Shown here: positions 22,766 through 33,449 of the stretch, in pieces
Layout of the letters: each line of letters opens with the position of its first letter
Position numbering within the stretch: position 1 is the stretch's first letter
From: Actinostola sp. cb2023
Lineage: Eukaryota; Cnidaria; Anthozoa; Actiniaria; Actinostolidae
DNA length: 64,000 bases
Direction of reading: 5' to 3'
Assembly (NCBI GenBank): GCA_033675265.1
Contig: JAUJYZ010001230.1
Span: 1-64,000, forward strand
Notes under the pieces: generated by a model
Databases searched by the model: none
What the model was told of the DNA's origin: nothing
What the model saw: only the letters and a program-made list of their open reading frames with translations
Position numbers and translations under genes: made by a program

Positions 22766-24163
22766 AACCTCCCGTAAGCGGACACCTCCCGTAAGCGGAC
22801 ACCTCCCGTAAGCGGACACCTCCCGTAAGCGGACACCTCCCGTAAGCGGACACCTCCCGTAAGCGGACACCTCCCGTAAGCGGACACCTCCCGTAAGCGG
22901 ACACCTCCCGTAAGCGGACACCTCCCGTTAGCGGACACCTCCCGTAAGCGGACACCTCCCGTAAGCAGGCACCTCCCGTAAGCGGACACCTCCCGTAAAT
23001 GGACACCTCTCGTATACCTACACCTCCCGTAAGCGGACACATCCCGCAAGCGGACACCTCCCGTAAGCGTACACCTCCCGTAAGCGGACACATCCCGTAA
23101 GCGGACACCTCCCGTAAGCGGCCACATCCCGTAAAAGCGCATTGGGACGAATGTGAAATGCGCTATATAAGAATGACCATTATTAAAATATTAATGTTAA
23201 TGGACACCTCCCGTAAGCGGACACCTCCCGTAAGCGGACACCTTCCGTAAGCGGCCACCTCCCGTAAGCGGCCACCTCCCGTAAGCAGGCACCTCCCGTA
23301 AGCGGACACCTCCCGTAAGCGGACACCTCCCGTAAGCGGCCACCTCCCGTAAGCGGACACCTCCCGTAAGCAGGCACCTCCCGTAAGCGGACACCTCCCG
23401 TAAGCAGGCACCTCCCGTAAGCAGGCACCTCCCGTAAGCGGACACCTCCCGTAAGCGGACACCTCCCGTAAGCGGACACCTCCCGTAAGCGGACACCTCC
23501 CGTAAGCGGACACCTCCCGTAAGCGGACACCTCCCGTAAGCGGACACCTCCCGTAAGCGGACACCTCCCGTAAGCGGACACCTCCCGTAAGCAGGCACCT
23601 CCCGTAAGCGGACACCTCCCGTAAGCAGGCACCTCCCGTAAGCGGACACATCCCGTAAGCGGACACATCCCGTAAGCGGACACCTCCCGTAAGCGGACAC
23701 CTCCCGTAAGCAGGCACCTCCCGTAAGCGGACACCATCCCGTAAGCGGACACATCCCGTAAGCGGACACTCCCGTAAGCGTAAGCGGACACTCCGTAAGC
23801 GTAAGCAGGCACCTCCCGTAAGCGTACACCTCCCGTAAGCGGACACCTCCCGTAAGCAAGCACCTCTCGTGAGCGGACACCTCCCGTAAGCAGGCACCTC
23901 CCGTAAGCGGACACCTCCCGTAAGCAGGCACCTCCCGTAAGCGGACACCTCCCGTAAAAGCGCATTGGGACGAATGTGAAATGCGCTCTATAAGAATGGC
24001 CATTATTAAAATATTAATGTTAATGGACACCTCCCGTAAGCGGACACCTTCCGTAAGCGGACACCTCCCGTAAGCGGACACCTCCCGTAAGCGGACACAT
24101 CCCGTAACGGACATATCCCGTAAGCGGACACCTCCCGTAAGCGGACACCTCCCGTAAGCGGAA
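22766..24163 (-). repeat. 17-bp minisatellite (CACCTCCCGTAAGCGGA), about 75 units
   Basis: Near-perfect 17-bp units, with variants such as GCAGGCACC and ACATCCCG. The array is broken at about 23133-23200 and 23954-24025 by two nearly identical ~70-bp inserts containing AATGTGAAATGCGCTATA followed by ATTATTAAA. Long frames on the minus strand (repeating SAYGRCPLTGGVRLREV) only reflect 3 x 17 = 51 nt without stops and are not taken as genes. Confidence 0.95.
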
Positions 24164-24873
24164 ATATGCTTTATAGATAGTCAGTTGTGGTATTCTAAAA
24201 CAGATACAAATGTAGAAGGCTCACTCTCGCCTTCTATCGGCTCCGATAGAAGGCTTGAGTTCGAGTTCTATCTGTTTAAAAATAGTATGCCAGGAGTGAT
24301 ACTCGACACTTGGTGCGCGTTTTAATCCTATTACAATGAAATGCATTTATTTGCAAATCTTAGTCATCCCTTCTGATGTGATAGTGTAATTTGTATTTGT
24401 AAGCTTTTTACATTTATGAATACCTTTATAAAATAAATATTAGGTACGAAAATAAGTCTGCAGCGCCGGACCACAGGAAGCCCATGTATTTTTTTTCACG
24501 GGCAAGAAAATTTAAAACGTTTTATGAAAAAGATCAACTGTGATTAGATACGACTAATGAAAGTAATTGACCTCGAAGAAATGAATTGAAGGCTTCGTAT
24601 ACATTATTTTCACTTGTCAGCTACTATCCAGCTCCCTTCCTATACCCCCTGAGTATCATATGTGGTCACGTGAGTAAACAAGCAGCGGTTGAAAAGTTCA
24701 GTGCAGTCCTCAACTGCAAATCATAACCAGAATATTCGTATTCCATCGATTGTTATCAAGCATCATATCAGAGGATACAATGAATGTTACAAGTAAGAAT
24801 CTAACCAAGAGGAAAGTACGCTAAAAATTGGGTCAAACTTTGACGTTAAACCCGGTTGCCTCGACGTCGTCTT

Positions 24874-25599
24874 CAACATTCATCGAAAGTTATAAATAGA
24901 CAGTCGAAAAGGAAGACCATGGGATTACAATAAAACTGACGTTTCTCAAGTCCATATCCGTATCATTGAGGTAAGAGCTTCATAGTGATTTGATTTTGGT
25001 GTATTTTATTCGCCAAAACTAGTGATTGAAGATCAGATAGGTATTTTCATACTACACTTGCTATGAGATATTGACCTGTAAAGGACAAGTAAATAACACA
25101 TTTTCACCAACTTTCGGCAGCTATAGCTAATCGCTACATTATTTGCCCAAGGAAATGTTTACATATATGAAAAGATGATAATCCATAGAGTTCACAAGCG
25201 CAGGCCAGAAAGATTTGAAGGTTTATCGCCTGGTGAAAATTAGCTTTGTTGAATAGATACTTTCGGCGAGTTAAAATGTATGCCTCGCCAAAAAAAAAAA
25301 TTCGCTCATGAAACATAACGCAATTCACCTCAAAATCACGCAATCAAGTATTTAGACAGTGAGAAAGAAGGTCGTATGGTTTTTAAGAGCAGTACTGTTA
25401 TTTTCCTTATTTCCGAGCTCGTTAAATGTGTCTCTAATTCTGACGTGTTTCGAGTCGATTTCAAGAGGACTTCGTTTATGACGAATTTCTCGAAAATTAA
25501 AAAATATTTTTCGAAACTAACTACACAGCGAATTTAGATATATAATAGGCTAACACTGTGCGGAATTAAAAGAAAATCGGAGATACCCCCCTTGCCAGT
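24874..25599 (-). repeat. Right ~727-bp inverted repeat
   Basis: Reverse complement of 21014-21741. The inner boundary is at the sequence AACATTCATCGAAAGTT. Confidence 0.88.
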
Positions 25600-25632
25600 A
25601 AATTTCGGGCCCTAGTAAATACTTGCTCTTAA

Positions 25633-26207
25633 TAGTCAGTAATGTAGTTCGTAAGGTTTCATCAAGCGTAGAAAGACTCAATAGTCGGCTAAGTATCTGA
25701 TATGGCTCAGTGGAAATTTTTACTCGTCACTTGTATTTTGGCTCACCTAAATCAAAGGATTGGCAAAATACTATAAATTTCCATCTATTTATGGCTTTGT
25801 TGATACGCTAAATATTGTCAGATAAAGAGATTGGGCTGCCTGTGCTCCCACTAGAAAACAAAGGACAACTATACACACCGACTGAACAACTGATATACAA
25901 AAGAAAAGGCCGTGTTTACACTTGAGCGCTTTACCAAGGTAAACTTCAGAAAACTAAGGTTAGAGTGCAATTTAGAAAAGAGTGAAATCGGTACTAATTG
26001 TAAACAGTACTAAATAGTGCTATTTCTATTGTTTTCTATTGTTTCATTAGTGCTATTTAGTACTAATTAGTTATTTAGTTTTCAAGCTTTTCTAAATTAC
26101 ACTCTAAACACGGCCTATAATAGTGTGTATCGGTGTAGTGAGTACTGCCCAGGTTTATTGGAATCACTTTAATTTACCATAATACTTTACGGCTTCTAGG
26201 GATTCTC
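25633..26207. other. Repeat flank with nested or hybrid MITEs at 25918-26115
   Basis: 25918-26115 begins GGCCGTGTTTACACTTGAGC and ends TAAACACGGCC. Within it 25962-26105 has its own inverted ends AGAGTGCAATTTAGAAAAG / CTTTTCTAAATTACACTCT. 25633-25790 is the right half of a repeat whose other copy is at about 26530-26690. Confidence 0.55.
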
Positions 26208-26690
26208 CGGTGCAGTCGACCTTACTAATTGTAATGTTAACGTGGGCAACAAAGAGTTGAAAACTTCCGTTTCACAAGAAAAATAAAATTCATCATTGGA
26301 TCTGATTCTGATGGAGTGATCAAGAGAACAATTATTCTCGTTCCCTCTGTTTCTTTTGTCTCTATAAATCACGACGTAACGTGCACGTAAATGGTACGGT
26401 TTATCCTTGAAATGTAAATAATTTAAACGTACACTGAGAAGAGATTTCCATACATCATTTTTTTTTTTTTTTTTTTTTGCGTGGACATTTTTTTAATTTC
26501 TTTGCAGAAGTAAATGATAAACAACTTAATAGTCAGTAATGTAGTTCGTAAGGTTTCATCAAGCGTAGAAAGACTCAATAGTCGGCTAAGTATCTGATAC
26601 GGCTCAGTGGGAATTTTTACTCGTCACTTGACTGTATTTTGGTTCACCTAAATCAAAGGATTGGCAAAATACTTTATAAATTATAAAGTT
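26208..26690 (+). repeat. Empty-site paralogue of 19990-25790
   Basis: Matches in order 19990-20031, 20689-20975 and 25629-25790, but lacks the 657-bp CACTA-like and 4.65-kb TTAA-flanked insertions. It carries a longer poly-T run near 26458-26478. Confidence 0.88.
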
Positions 26691-26889
26691 ATTATTATTA
26701 TTATTACTCCGTGACTCGAAAAATTACACGACCGTATCAAATTATACTTATAAAAAATGAACTATAAGTTCTTGGAGATTCGTGACACTACTGAATCACT
26801 GATGAAGGGCTATGCCCGAAACGTCTGTTCAAAATACAATTGAGACTTTTAAGAAATGTGTTACCATTATTCTATCAAATTATACTTAT

Positions 26890-27028
26890 GCCGTGTTTAC
26901 ACTTGAGCGTTTTACCAAGGTACAAATCAGAAAACTAAGGTTAACCGCTCAACAAACAGTTTTCTCATTTCTACCAACTAGGTTCGGTAACTCGTTTACT
27001 TCAGTAAACCACCAAGTGCAAACACGCC
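26890..27028. mobile_element. MITE, GCCGTGTTTACACTTG family
   Basis: Left end GCCGTGTTTACACTTGAGCG and right end CCAAGTGCAAACACG. Same family as 18498-18638 and part of 25918-26115. Confidence 0.6.
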
Positions 27029-27051
27029 CTTAGCCGACTAATAACCGCTAT

Positions 27052-27212
27052 TTATTATATAATTATCGATGAAATATCTATATTTCTCTCCTTCGAAAAA
27101 TTGATATCTTCACACGTGAAGATAACATGTTATCTTCACATGTGAAGATATCATATCGTAAAGTAGAAATTATTTCAAAAAAAAAAATGTTTCATCGACA
27201 ATTATATAATAA
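27052..27212. mobile_element. Foldback MITE with internal double hairpin
   Basis: Outer inverted pair TTATTATATAATTATCGATG / complement (27052-27074 and 27190-27212). The centre holds ATCTTCACACGTGAAGAT and ATCTTCACATGTGAAGAT, two near-perfect palindromes side by side. Confidence 0.6.
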
Positions 27213-27216
27213 ACAG

Positions 27217-27356
27217 AATATTACATGGTCGCTTGTAGATACGAATTTTATCTTCTCGTGTTGAATATCTCTCACTCGTTCGCTGCGCTCACTCGTGAGA
27301 GATATTATCAACACTCGAAGATAAAATTCGTATCTCCGCACGCCCATGTAATATCC
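27217..27356. mobile_element. Foldback MITE (CATGGGCGTGCGGAGATACG type)
   Basis: The left arm ATATTACATGG...AGATACGAATTTTATCTTC is the inverse of the right arm ending CCATGTAATAT. The centre is CTCGTTCGCTGCGCTCACTCG. The whole stretch can form one long hairpin. Confidence 0.7.
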
Positions 27357-27499
27357 TCTATTTATTAGACTGCGTTTTGGTTCTTTCAAGCATAAATGAA
27401 AAAAATATATATCATATATATACTTACATTAAAAAAAAGTGTTTGAATATAGAAATGCAATTTGTGAACACCTGAAAAAAAAATTGTTATTTTCCCGTC

Positions 27500-28550
27500 T
27501 TTATCAAAGCAATCTTCTCATACTGATTCGCTATCTTTGTGATTCTTGGTAATACGCGTAAGTGTTTTAAGAAGTCGACATCTTATTCCCCCCGTTCACA
27601 CCAAGGCTTAAACATGGTTTAAGGTGGTTTAACTAAACGGGTTTAGGAAATTATCTACAAACGCCATGTAACCTTTGGCAGAAAACTGCTGGTAAACTGT
27701 CCTTTCTGTTGCACAGTTGAAATTCCAGGTAGTTTGATTCTTGTGAAATTAAATGCCCTCGAATTAGAAAAGCGAGAATAAACTCAGTTTAACTAAACAA
27801 GGTTTGGTGTGAACGGGGTATTCAGTTCAAAGACAATAAAGATGCGACTACAAAGGTGTTGTTATAGTGTTTGTTGTACGTTAAACACTTTAGGCGATAG
27901 TTTGTTTTGGAAACAACAGTTTGCAGCATAGGGACAGAACTATATAGGTCCCATTGATAAGACAAGTATTAGCTGGTGTTGCCGTTACTGATTTCAATTA
28001 GAGTTTGTTTTGGTTTGTAGTAGATATGCATTTTTTGAATTTCAAAATCAGTAACGTTTTTCGCCTCAATCAAACCAATTCAAGTACCACCCAGTTGCAA
28101 GTAACTTAGTAGTTACTATCTCCATCATTCGCTATCTATGTGACTCTTCTCAGTAATTATAAGTGTATGTGTCGGTCAAAGTGAAGTCTAATCGTTCAAA
28201 GACGTTCTGCATGTCATAATATTTAAGTTATCACGTTATTTGACGTTAGGTTTCACTCGCACGTTTAACTTGTATCAGTTGCAATCAGTCTTGACACGTG
28301 TGTTATTCAATGTGTTTAGAACCGTTAATAAAGGCTGATATCGTTGCCATTACGTTAAACGCCTTAGGCGATGCGGCATAGATATCCTGTTGGGAGTCAC
28401 ACTTTCCTACAGCATACCGTAGATAAATAACTTTGTAGCATTGATAAAAACTGTATTATTAGGTTGTGTTGAGTTTGTCTGGATAGAGATGTATTTTAGA
28501 ATTTCAAAACTGTTCCGCCTTTTTCTGAACCAATTGAAGTACCTGCAGAA
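27500..28550 (+). repeat. Degenerate ~600-bp tandem duplication upstream of the receptor
   Basis: 27500-28090 and 28117-28550 share, in the same order, GATTCGCTATCTTTGTGA-like, TTCAAAGAC, ACGTTAAAC(A/G)C(C/T)TTAGGCGAT, a Phe-codon-like TTTGAATTTCAAAA block and CAATTCAAGTACC/CAATTGAAGTACC. Copy 1 contains a MITE that copy 2 lacks. This could be duplicated 5' exons or promoters, or relics of a duplicated receptor locus. Confidence 0.6.
27590..27818. mobile_element. MITE with CCCCGTTCACACCAA ends
   Basis: Ends CCCCGTTCACACCAAGGC and complement GTTTGGTGTGAACGGGG, internal GTTTAACTAAAC words, flanked by TATTC or ATTC on both sides. It is absent from the second copy of the surrounding duplication. 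Confidence 0.75.
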
Positions 28551-29193
28551 CGTGTTATGCATATGGCTTCCTGCCGAGTGCTAACGATTAGAATACAAAT
28601 GGCCATTCCAAATACCCTGAATGCCTATAAATATGCTATAACTAAATGATAAAATTTGAACTTGTGTTGTAGTGATATCCAAGGGTAAGGTTGCCATTTT
28701 GCCATCATTAGCTTACTTAGCTGAGATATAAATGTTAACATCAAAATAGTTTAGTTTCTGTTGTCACATCGCCGGTTCATCCAATACAACAAGTTTCAAA
28801 GAAACAAACATGTTGGCTCAATATTTTAGTTTATGATATATTCATGCGTTCAATGAGGATATCTCAAAGCGTTCGTTAAGGCCATCTATAATAACAACAA
28901 ATACTAACAACTTTATTTATATTATTTATTTATCTATAATATATTAGTGTTTACAAAACAAATGTTCCAAGGTACCGACTGTACTGTCGCATTCGTTATG
29001 GCATCTCAAATTGCCTCACGTTTTATATTCTTCCCATTGTTCACCCAGTTGCGTTTCTCGTATTTTATTTTTGAATAAAAGAGCTTTTTAATTGGTTGAC
29101 AGGTAGTTGTCACGTGATGATCCCACGTTGTTCTTCAGGTTTTAACAGGTGTGTGATTAAGGTATTTGTTTTAGATTACAGGGTGCTGCAACC

Positions 29194-30258
29194 ATGGACA
29201 ACACCTCCGTCTCCGTCAACGCTTCCTTCGATATTTCTCTCAAGATGATACAAGTTAAGATCAGCTTGTACAGCATTATCCTTGTTTGGTCACTTATTGG
29301 TAACCTTCTAATCATTGCTGTTATACTCAGAAACAAACACTTGAAAACAAATTTCAAATATTTAATAGTAAACATGGCAATATCGGACTTAGCGATTCCC
29401 TGTTTGGCACTGCCTTTGAAGATAGTAGAAGTAAATGTACGACCAATGGAGTGGTTGGTGGATGGACCATTTGGAAATCTCCTGTGTAAACTGAGTTATT
29501 TCGCTGCTGACATTTCACCTGCTGTTTCAGCGTTCAGCCTTGTTGTTATTGCAGCTAACAGATTTGTCGCCATTGCTTTCCCTATGCAACGAAAGTTGTC
29601 TCGAAGCGGAACTTTGAAGCTTATTGCTGGCACGTGGATCATGGCTATGATGCTTCTCTCTCCGTACTTTTACACATTTCGACTCGATGCGACATATGGT
29701 TGGACGATGTGCATAAGTACTTGGTCCCCTTATTTTGATGATGCAACTGCTGAAACTATCTTTATGATCATCGTCATCACTGTTGTCTTTGTAATACCGT
29801 GCATAACCAACACCATCTTGTACTCACTGATGTTGTACAAACTTCGACAGAATTCCAAGAACGTGGCCAATATGCTGAATAATCGCCAGCTTCGAGAACG
29901 ACAGCGCAAGGACAAAAACATATTGATCATGACCATCCTCATTATGCTCTTGTACTTGGCCTTGTGGGGACCGTTTTTCTGCGCGTTGTTTGCGTTAAGC
30001 TTCATCGTGCGAGAAAACAGTGGAAATATAATTGACGTGCAGACAGTTATAATGGTCGTACAACTCTTAGGTTATCTTAACTCTGCAGTCAATCCGTGTA
30101 TATACTTTTATTTTTTGCACAACCTTCGACAAGGCTTGAAAAGGCTGTTCTATCAAAATGCTTCAAGCAAGAGGGGATCTTCACAGCGTACCAGGGCCTC
30201 CACTTTATCAGCAACCTCCATGAAAAGGAAAAGTTATTCCAAGAGCTCGTACGTGTAA
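29194..30258 (+). CDS. Class A (rhodopsin-like) G protein-coupled receptor, peptide-receptor type
   Basis: Intronless 354-aa receptor, expected in the plasma membrane and coupled to a heterotrimeric G protein; the ligand is unknown. Seven hydrophobic segments are visible. N-glycosylation sites occur at N3 and N9. TM1 carries GN (N37) and TM2 the conserved D65. C98 and C173 form the expected TM3-ECL2 disulphide. The TM3 end is NRF (122-124) instead of DRY. TM5 has P202, TM6 reads LWGPF (257-261) in place of CWxP, and TM7 has NPCIY (300-304). The tail is rich in Ser, Arg and Lys, so phosphorylation is likely. The start is supported by CAACCATGG context and an N-terminus of about 22 residues before TM1. 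An acceptor-like TTTTAG lies about 23 bp upstream, so a 5' non-coding exon is possible. It resembles the neuropeptide/tachykinin/QRFP-like receptors that are greatly expanded in anthozoans; finer assignment is not possible by eye. Confidence 0.93.
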   Translation: MDNTSVSVNASFDISLKMIQVKISLYSIILVWSLIGNLLIIAVILRNKHLKTNFKYLIVNMAISDLAIPCLALPLKIVEVNVRPMEWLVDGPFGNLLCKLSYFAADISPAVSAFSLVVIAANRFVAIAFPMQRKLSRSGTLKLIAGTWIMAMMLLSPYFYTFRLDATYGWTMCISTWSPYFDDATAETIFMIIVITVVFVIPCITNTILYSLMLYKLRQNSKNVANMLNNRQLRERQRKDKNILIMTILIMLLYLALWGPFFCALFALSFIVRENSGNIIDVQTVIMVVQLLGYLNSAVNPCIYFYFLHNLRQGLKRLFYQNASSKRGSSQRTRASTLSATSMKRKSYSKSSYV

Positions 30259-30516
30259 TCTTAAGCTTCACTTACATTTCGAAAGATGTTCAAAGAAACA
30301 CGCATCATATCATAATTAGCTTATTGTTAAAAAAAAAAGGTCAGCCTTAGTTGTACATTTACTCAAAGACATTGGATTAGGGAATGTTTGTCGATCTCTG
30401 TTTTTCCCATTTGTTGTCTTATCGTGTTACCGATGCATGTGGGCTGAAAAAGGCTGTCACTCAACTCTTTATTGAACAAGTGTTATGGACCTGAAGCACC
30501 AGGACGACGAACCTCA

Positions 30517-30522
30517 AATAAA
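30517..30522 (+). terminator. Polyadenylation signal of the receptor gene
   Basis: AATAAA 259 bp after the stop codon, followed by a T-rich stretch. Confidence 0.6.
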
Positions 30523-30745
30523 CTTTTTTCTCATCTATTGAAGTGATAATTGTTTCTTGTTCCTTGCTTTTCACTAAAATTGAGGCTACGGTTGTCGAAT
30601 GACATTTCTGGTTCAATTGACTGAAAACAACTACCTGCACAGATAACCTACTGATTTTCTCGTTCTCTCTGCATCGTCAAACACGGATGTTCCACGTCGA
30701 TCGTAGTTTATAGCATACGACGTCAACTGTAAGACCACATTGAGC

Positions 30746-30787
30746 ACATTAACTACATCAACTACATTAACTACATTAACTACATTA
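30746..30787 (+). repeat. 9-bp tandem repeat ACATTAACT, about 4.5 units
   Basis: Direct reading; one unit has ACATCAACT. Confidence 0.8.
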
Positions 30788-31345
30788 CAACAAGAAGTTA
30801 TTACATTTTGTAATCAGAGAAATGAGTTATGTGTCGTCGTCGTCCGTTTCGTCCTCGATGCTTAAGGTCCATATTAACTGTTACTCAACGAAGCATTCAC
30901 GTAGTCCATGACCAATATTAATACACGTGCTCTAACAATCACACTTATAAACGCGGTTAACTAAAATAACAACGCAAACAAACGCCTTCTGAATTTATGA
31001 GAAAAATAATGTCTATGTTAAAAAAAACAATTTTGGACATTTGCCATACACTCGAACCCGATCAAACAAAGTGGTGTTGACACTAGTTGGACGAAAGTTC
31101 TGATAGACGTGTAATATAAACGAAATAGATATTCTGAGATTTTCTTGGATTTTTTTCACTACAAATATAAGGGATCAACGACTACTAAAATTACAAAAAG
31201 ACATATTAAAAGCGACGACGTCAATACGAAGTTGCACAGTGTCATCAGTATCAAGTTAAACGAATTTCCCAGACCTAACTAACTATTAATCATTTTTTAA
31301 TTATTGTAAATTATTATTTCACTATGTCAGTGTTTTCGATTGTAA

Positions 31346-31628
31346 CTACAATCGTTGCCAAAATGTCTTGGCACGCTTGACTATTTTTGCGTAAAAAAAC
31401 ATTGATTTTCATTCCTAACCCTTTAGGTGCACTCCCCCCCCCCCCCCCCCTGAAGCAATGTTGCAGTAATCTGACAGATTATGACGTCAGACCTCAAAAG
31501 AAAACATTTGCACCCAACATTGCTCCAGGGGGGAGGGGGGACGGGTGGTTGTATGCCAGTAGTCCTGCACACTTCTGAAAATACAAGAAAACGGCAAGTC
31601 GTGCCAACCATTTTGGCAACGATTGTAG
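31346..31628. mobile_element. MITE with CTACAATCGTTGCCAAAATG ends
   Basis: The left end is at 31346 and the exact complement ends at 31628. Inner opposed copies GAAGCAATGTTG / CAACATTGCTCC surround the sequence. It contains a poly-C tract (about 31434-31450) and a G-rich run (about 31529-31541). TA-like flanks are ambiguous. Confidence 0.75.
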
Positions 31629-33449
31629 TATATATTGTTCTGTAATTATATTGTAATCAGTAGTTGTATTATCTTATTATGGTGGAAGTTTTTTTGTAAA
31701 TAAATATTGTATCTAGTGGTCCAAATTGATAACCAGTAATGTTGTATTTGCTGTATATATATTTGCTTACCCACTTTAAATAAATATTAATATTATAATT
31801 GTATATACTGTTTTATTTTTGACTGTGTTAATTAGTATTGTATTGTTTTTCTGTTTACAGTTCTTGGTATCAGTCAAATAACCTTTATATACTTGTTTTT
31901 AAATCATAAGTTTGTATTTCTTTTATTGTAAAGCGCTATTGGATACATTGGATCTAGAAATAGTGCTATTTAAATCGATTATTACTCGGCATGGACTGTC
32001 TGTGGCAGACGCCGAGCTAGTAAGTCTAAAAATGGGCTTTTTTCGGGTTAGAAGTTCCAGTCCATCCCGGCAGTAGGAAAAGCACGTCATTCGATTGGTC
32101 CAAAGTCGAAACCATGGCAACTATGATATAATGACTACGAGATCGGTTCATCGCTCGGTTCGATCGTTTGCTTTGACTTTGAGGATTGAAAAGATGTGGT
32201 TCGAAGTTCTTCATTACCTTATTCTCCAAACCGGCTCACTATGTTTACAAACGCTAGGCCTACTCTAAAAGATGTCAGTGAGCGATTTTAGGTCCGGCCG
32301 TCCTGCGAACCAAGAGATCAGAGAAATCAAAGAAATGAGCAAATTAAATATATACAAACTATAGTCGAAATCAAAATGACGAAACTATGCTGAATACTAT
32401 TGACTACAAATTAAACTCTTGTACTGAAAAGTACTACTCACTGATGAATACTAGACTTCTGATGTGAAGAATTTAGAAGCTGAAGGAAACAACTCGACCT
32501 TGATGTACGATAAAGAAACGGCAGCCGACACCCGGTGGATGCGATACTAATCTAAAATTGATGTTTCAGATCTATTAGAAGAACATTTATTTAATTAGTG
32601 ATGTTTCACACTTTGCATCTCATTAGATATTTGTATAAATGTATAATACAACCTTTCTGCAATGAGGGTTTATCACGTAATTTCAAAACTCATAGGACAA
32701 AAAAATGATTATCATATCTGGAAAGAGCTCGTTGAAATGAGTAAAAATGTGAAATTTGAAAAGATCGCTTCACAAATCGCGAAGATATGAAATTTCAAAA
32801 ATCGAAACACGGTGGGCACGGTGGGTGGATCATTTAAAAAAAATGATCAGGTTTGTAAAACTTCTACAGTTTTAATCCAAAAGATATGAAACTTGGCAAC
32901 GTGACAGCATACGTCAAGTCAACAAATCGTATGTTTTTGTATTTTTCATTTTTACGTTTTTTGGCGGGAAAATGACGTCATAAACATACCTACAAATTTT
33001 GAATTTCACTAATTCACTACTTTGAATGATGTATTTAAAAGAGCATGCAAAAATATATTTGTAAGTGAAAAATATCGCAGATATCATTATTCAATTAAAA
33101 TATATTATTTTTTGAATTTTGAAAATCCGCCATTTTGTTACTAAAAATAGCCAAATTGGCGGATTTTTCAAAATTCAAAAATTAATATCTTTTGATTGAA
33201 TAATAATATCTGGGATATCTTTTCTCTAATAACTGGTTACTAGCTTGTACCCTGGGCATCCCATAATTCAAGATGGCCGCCGTATCGATAAAAAGGTATA
33301 TTCTAAAGTCAATTTACGGCTTTATTTCTAAACGGTCGATCCAAACTTGGAAGCCGCAGGAAGCCCAGAGGCCTGCGTAAACCAGTTTATACTGGTAAAA
33401 AACGGATTATATTTTAATTTATTCGTCCACGTTTGTTTACAACCAGTTA
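31629..33449. other. Spacer with a 130-bp palindrome and a dispersed repeat
   Basis: 33080-33211 is an imperfect palindrome whose arms hold AAAATCCGCCATTTTG / AATTGGCGGATTTT around ACTAAAAATAG. 32661-32800 recurs at 37846-38005 (shared AATGAGGGTTTATCA and GGAAAGAGCTCGTTGAAAT). 31640-32600 shows no supportable feature. Confidence 0.55.

Larger units (their letters stand above)
20976..25628. mobile_element. TTAA-flanked element containing large inverted repeats and a minisatellite
   Basis: TTAA at 20972-20975 and 25629-25632 flank the insertion. The paralogue has a single TTAA at 26526-26529 in otherwise matching sequence, so this is a filled site versus an empty site. The extreme ends (GAGATCATATTTAC and the complement GAGCAAGTATTTAC) form a short imperfect TIR. 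Inside, 21014-21741 and 24874-25599 are ~727-bp inverted repeats beginning ACTGGCAAGGGGGGTATC. No transposase is recognised. The inner inverted-repeat structure may be a second, nested element. Confidence 0.85.

Noticed and set aside
22744..24114. Overlapping 117-305 aa minus-strand frames with repeats of SAYGRCPLTGGVRLREV
   Set aside because: Produced in all three frames by a stop-free 17-bp minisatellite (51 nt = 17 codons); no start context, no unique flanking protein sequence.
27192..27389. 65-aa minus-strand frame
   Set aside because: Lies on a foldback MITE; the frame follows from the palindromic sequence.
29730..30350. Extra frames within and over the receptor end (minus 29730-30005 and plus 30096-30350)
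   Set aside because: Shadows of the receptor coding sequence, which has full transmembrane topology and family motifs in its own frame.
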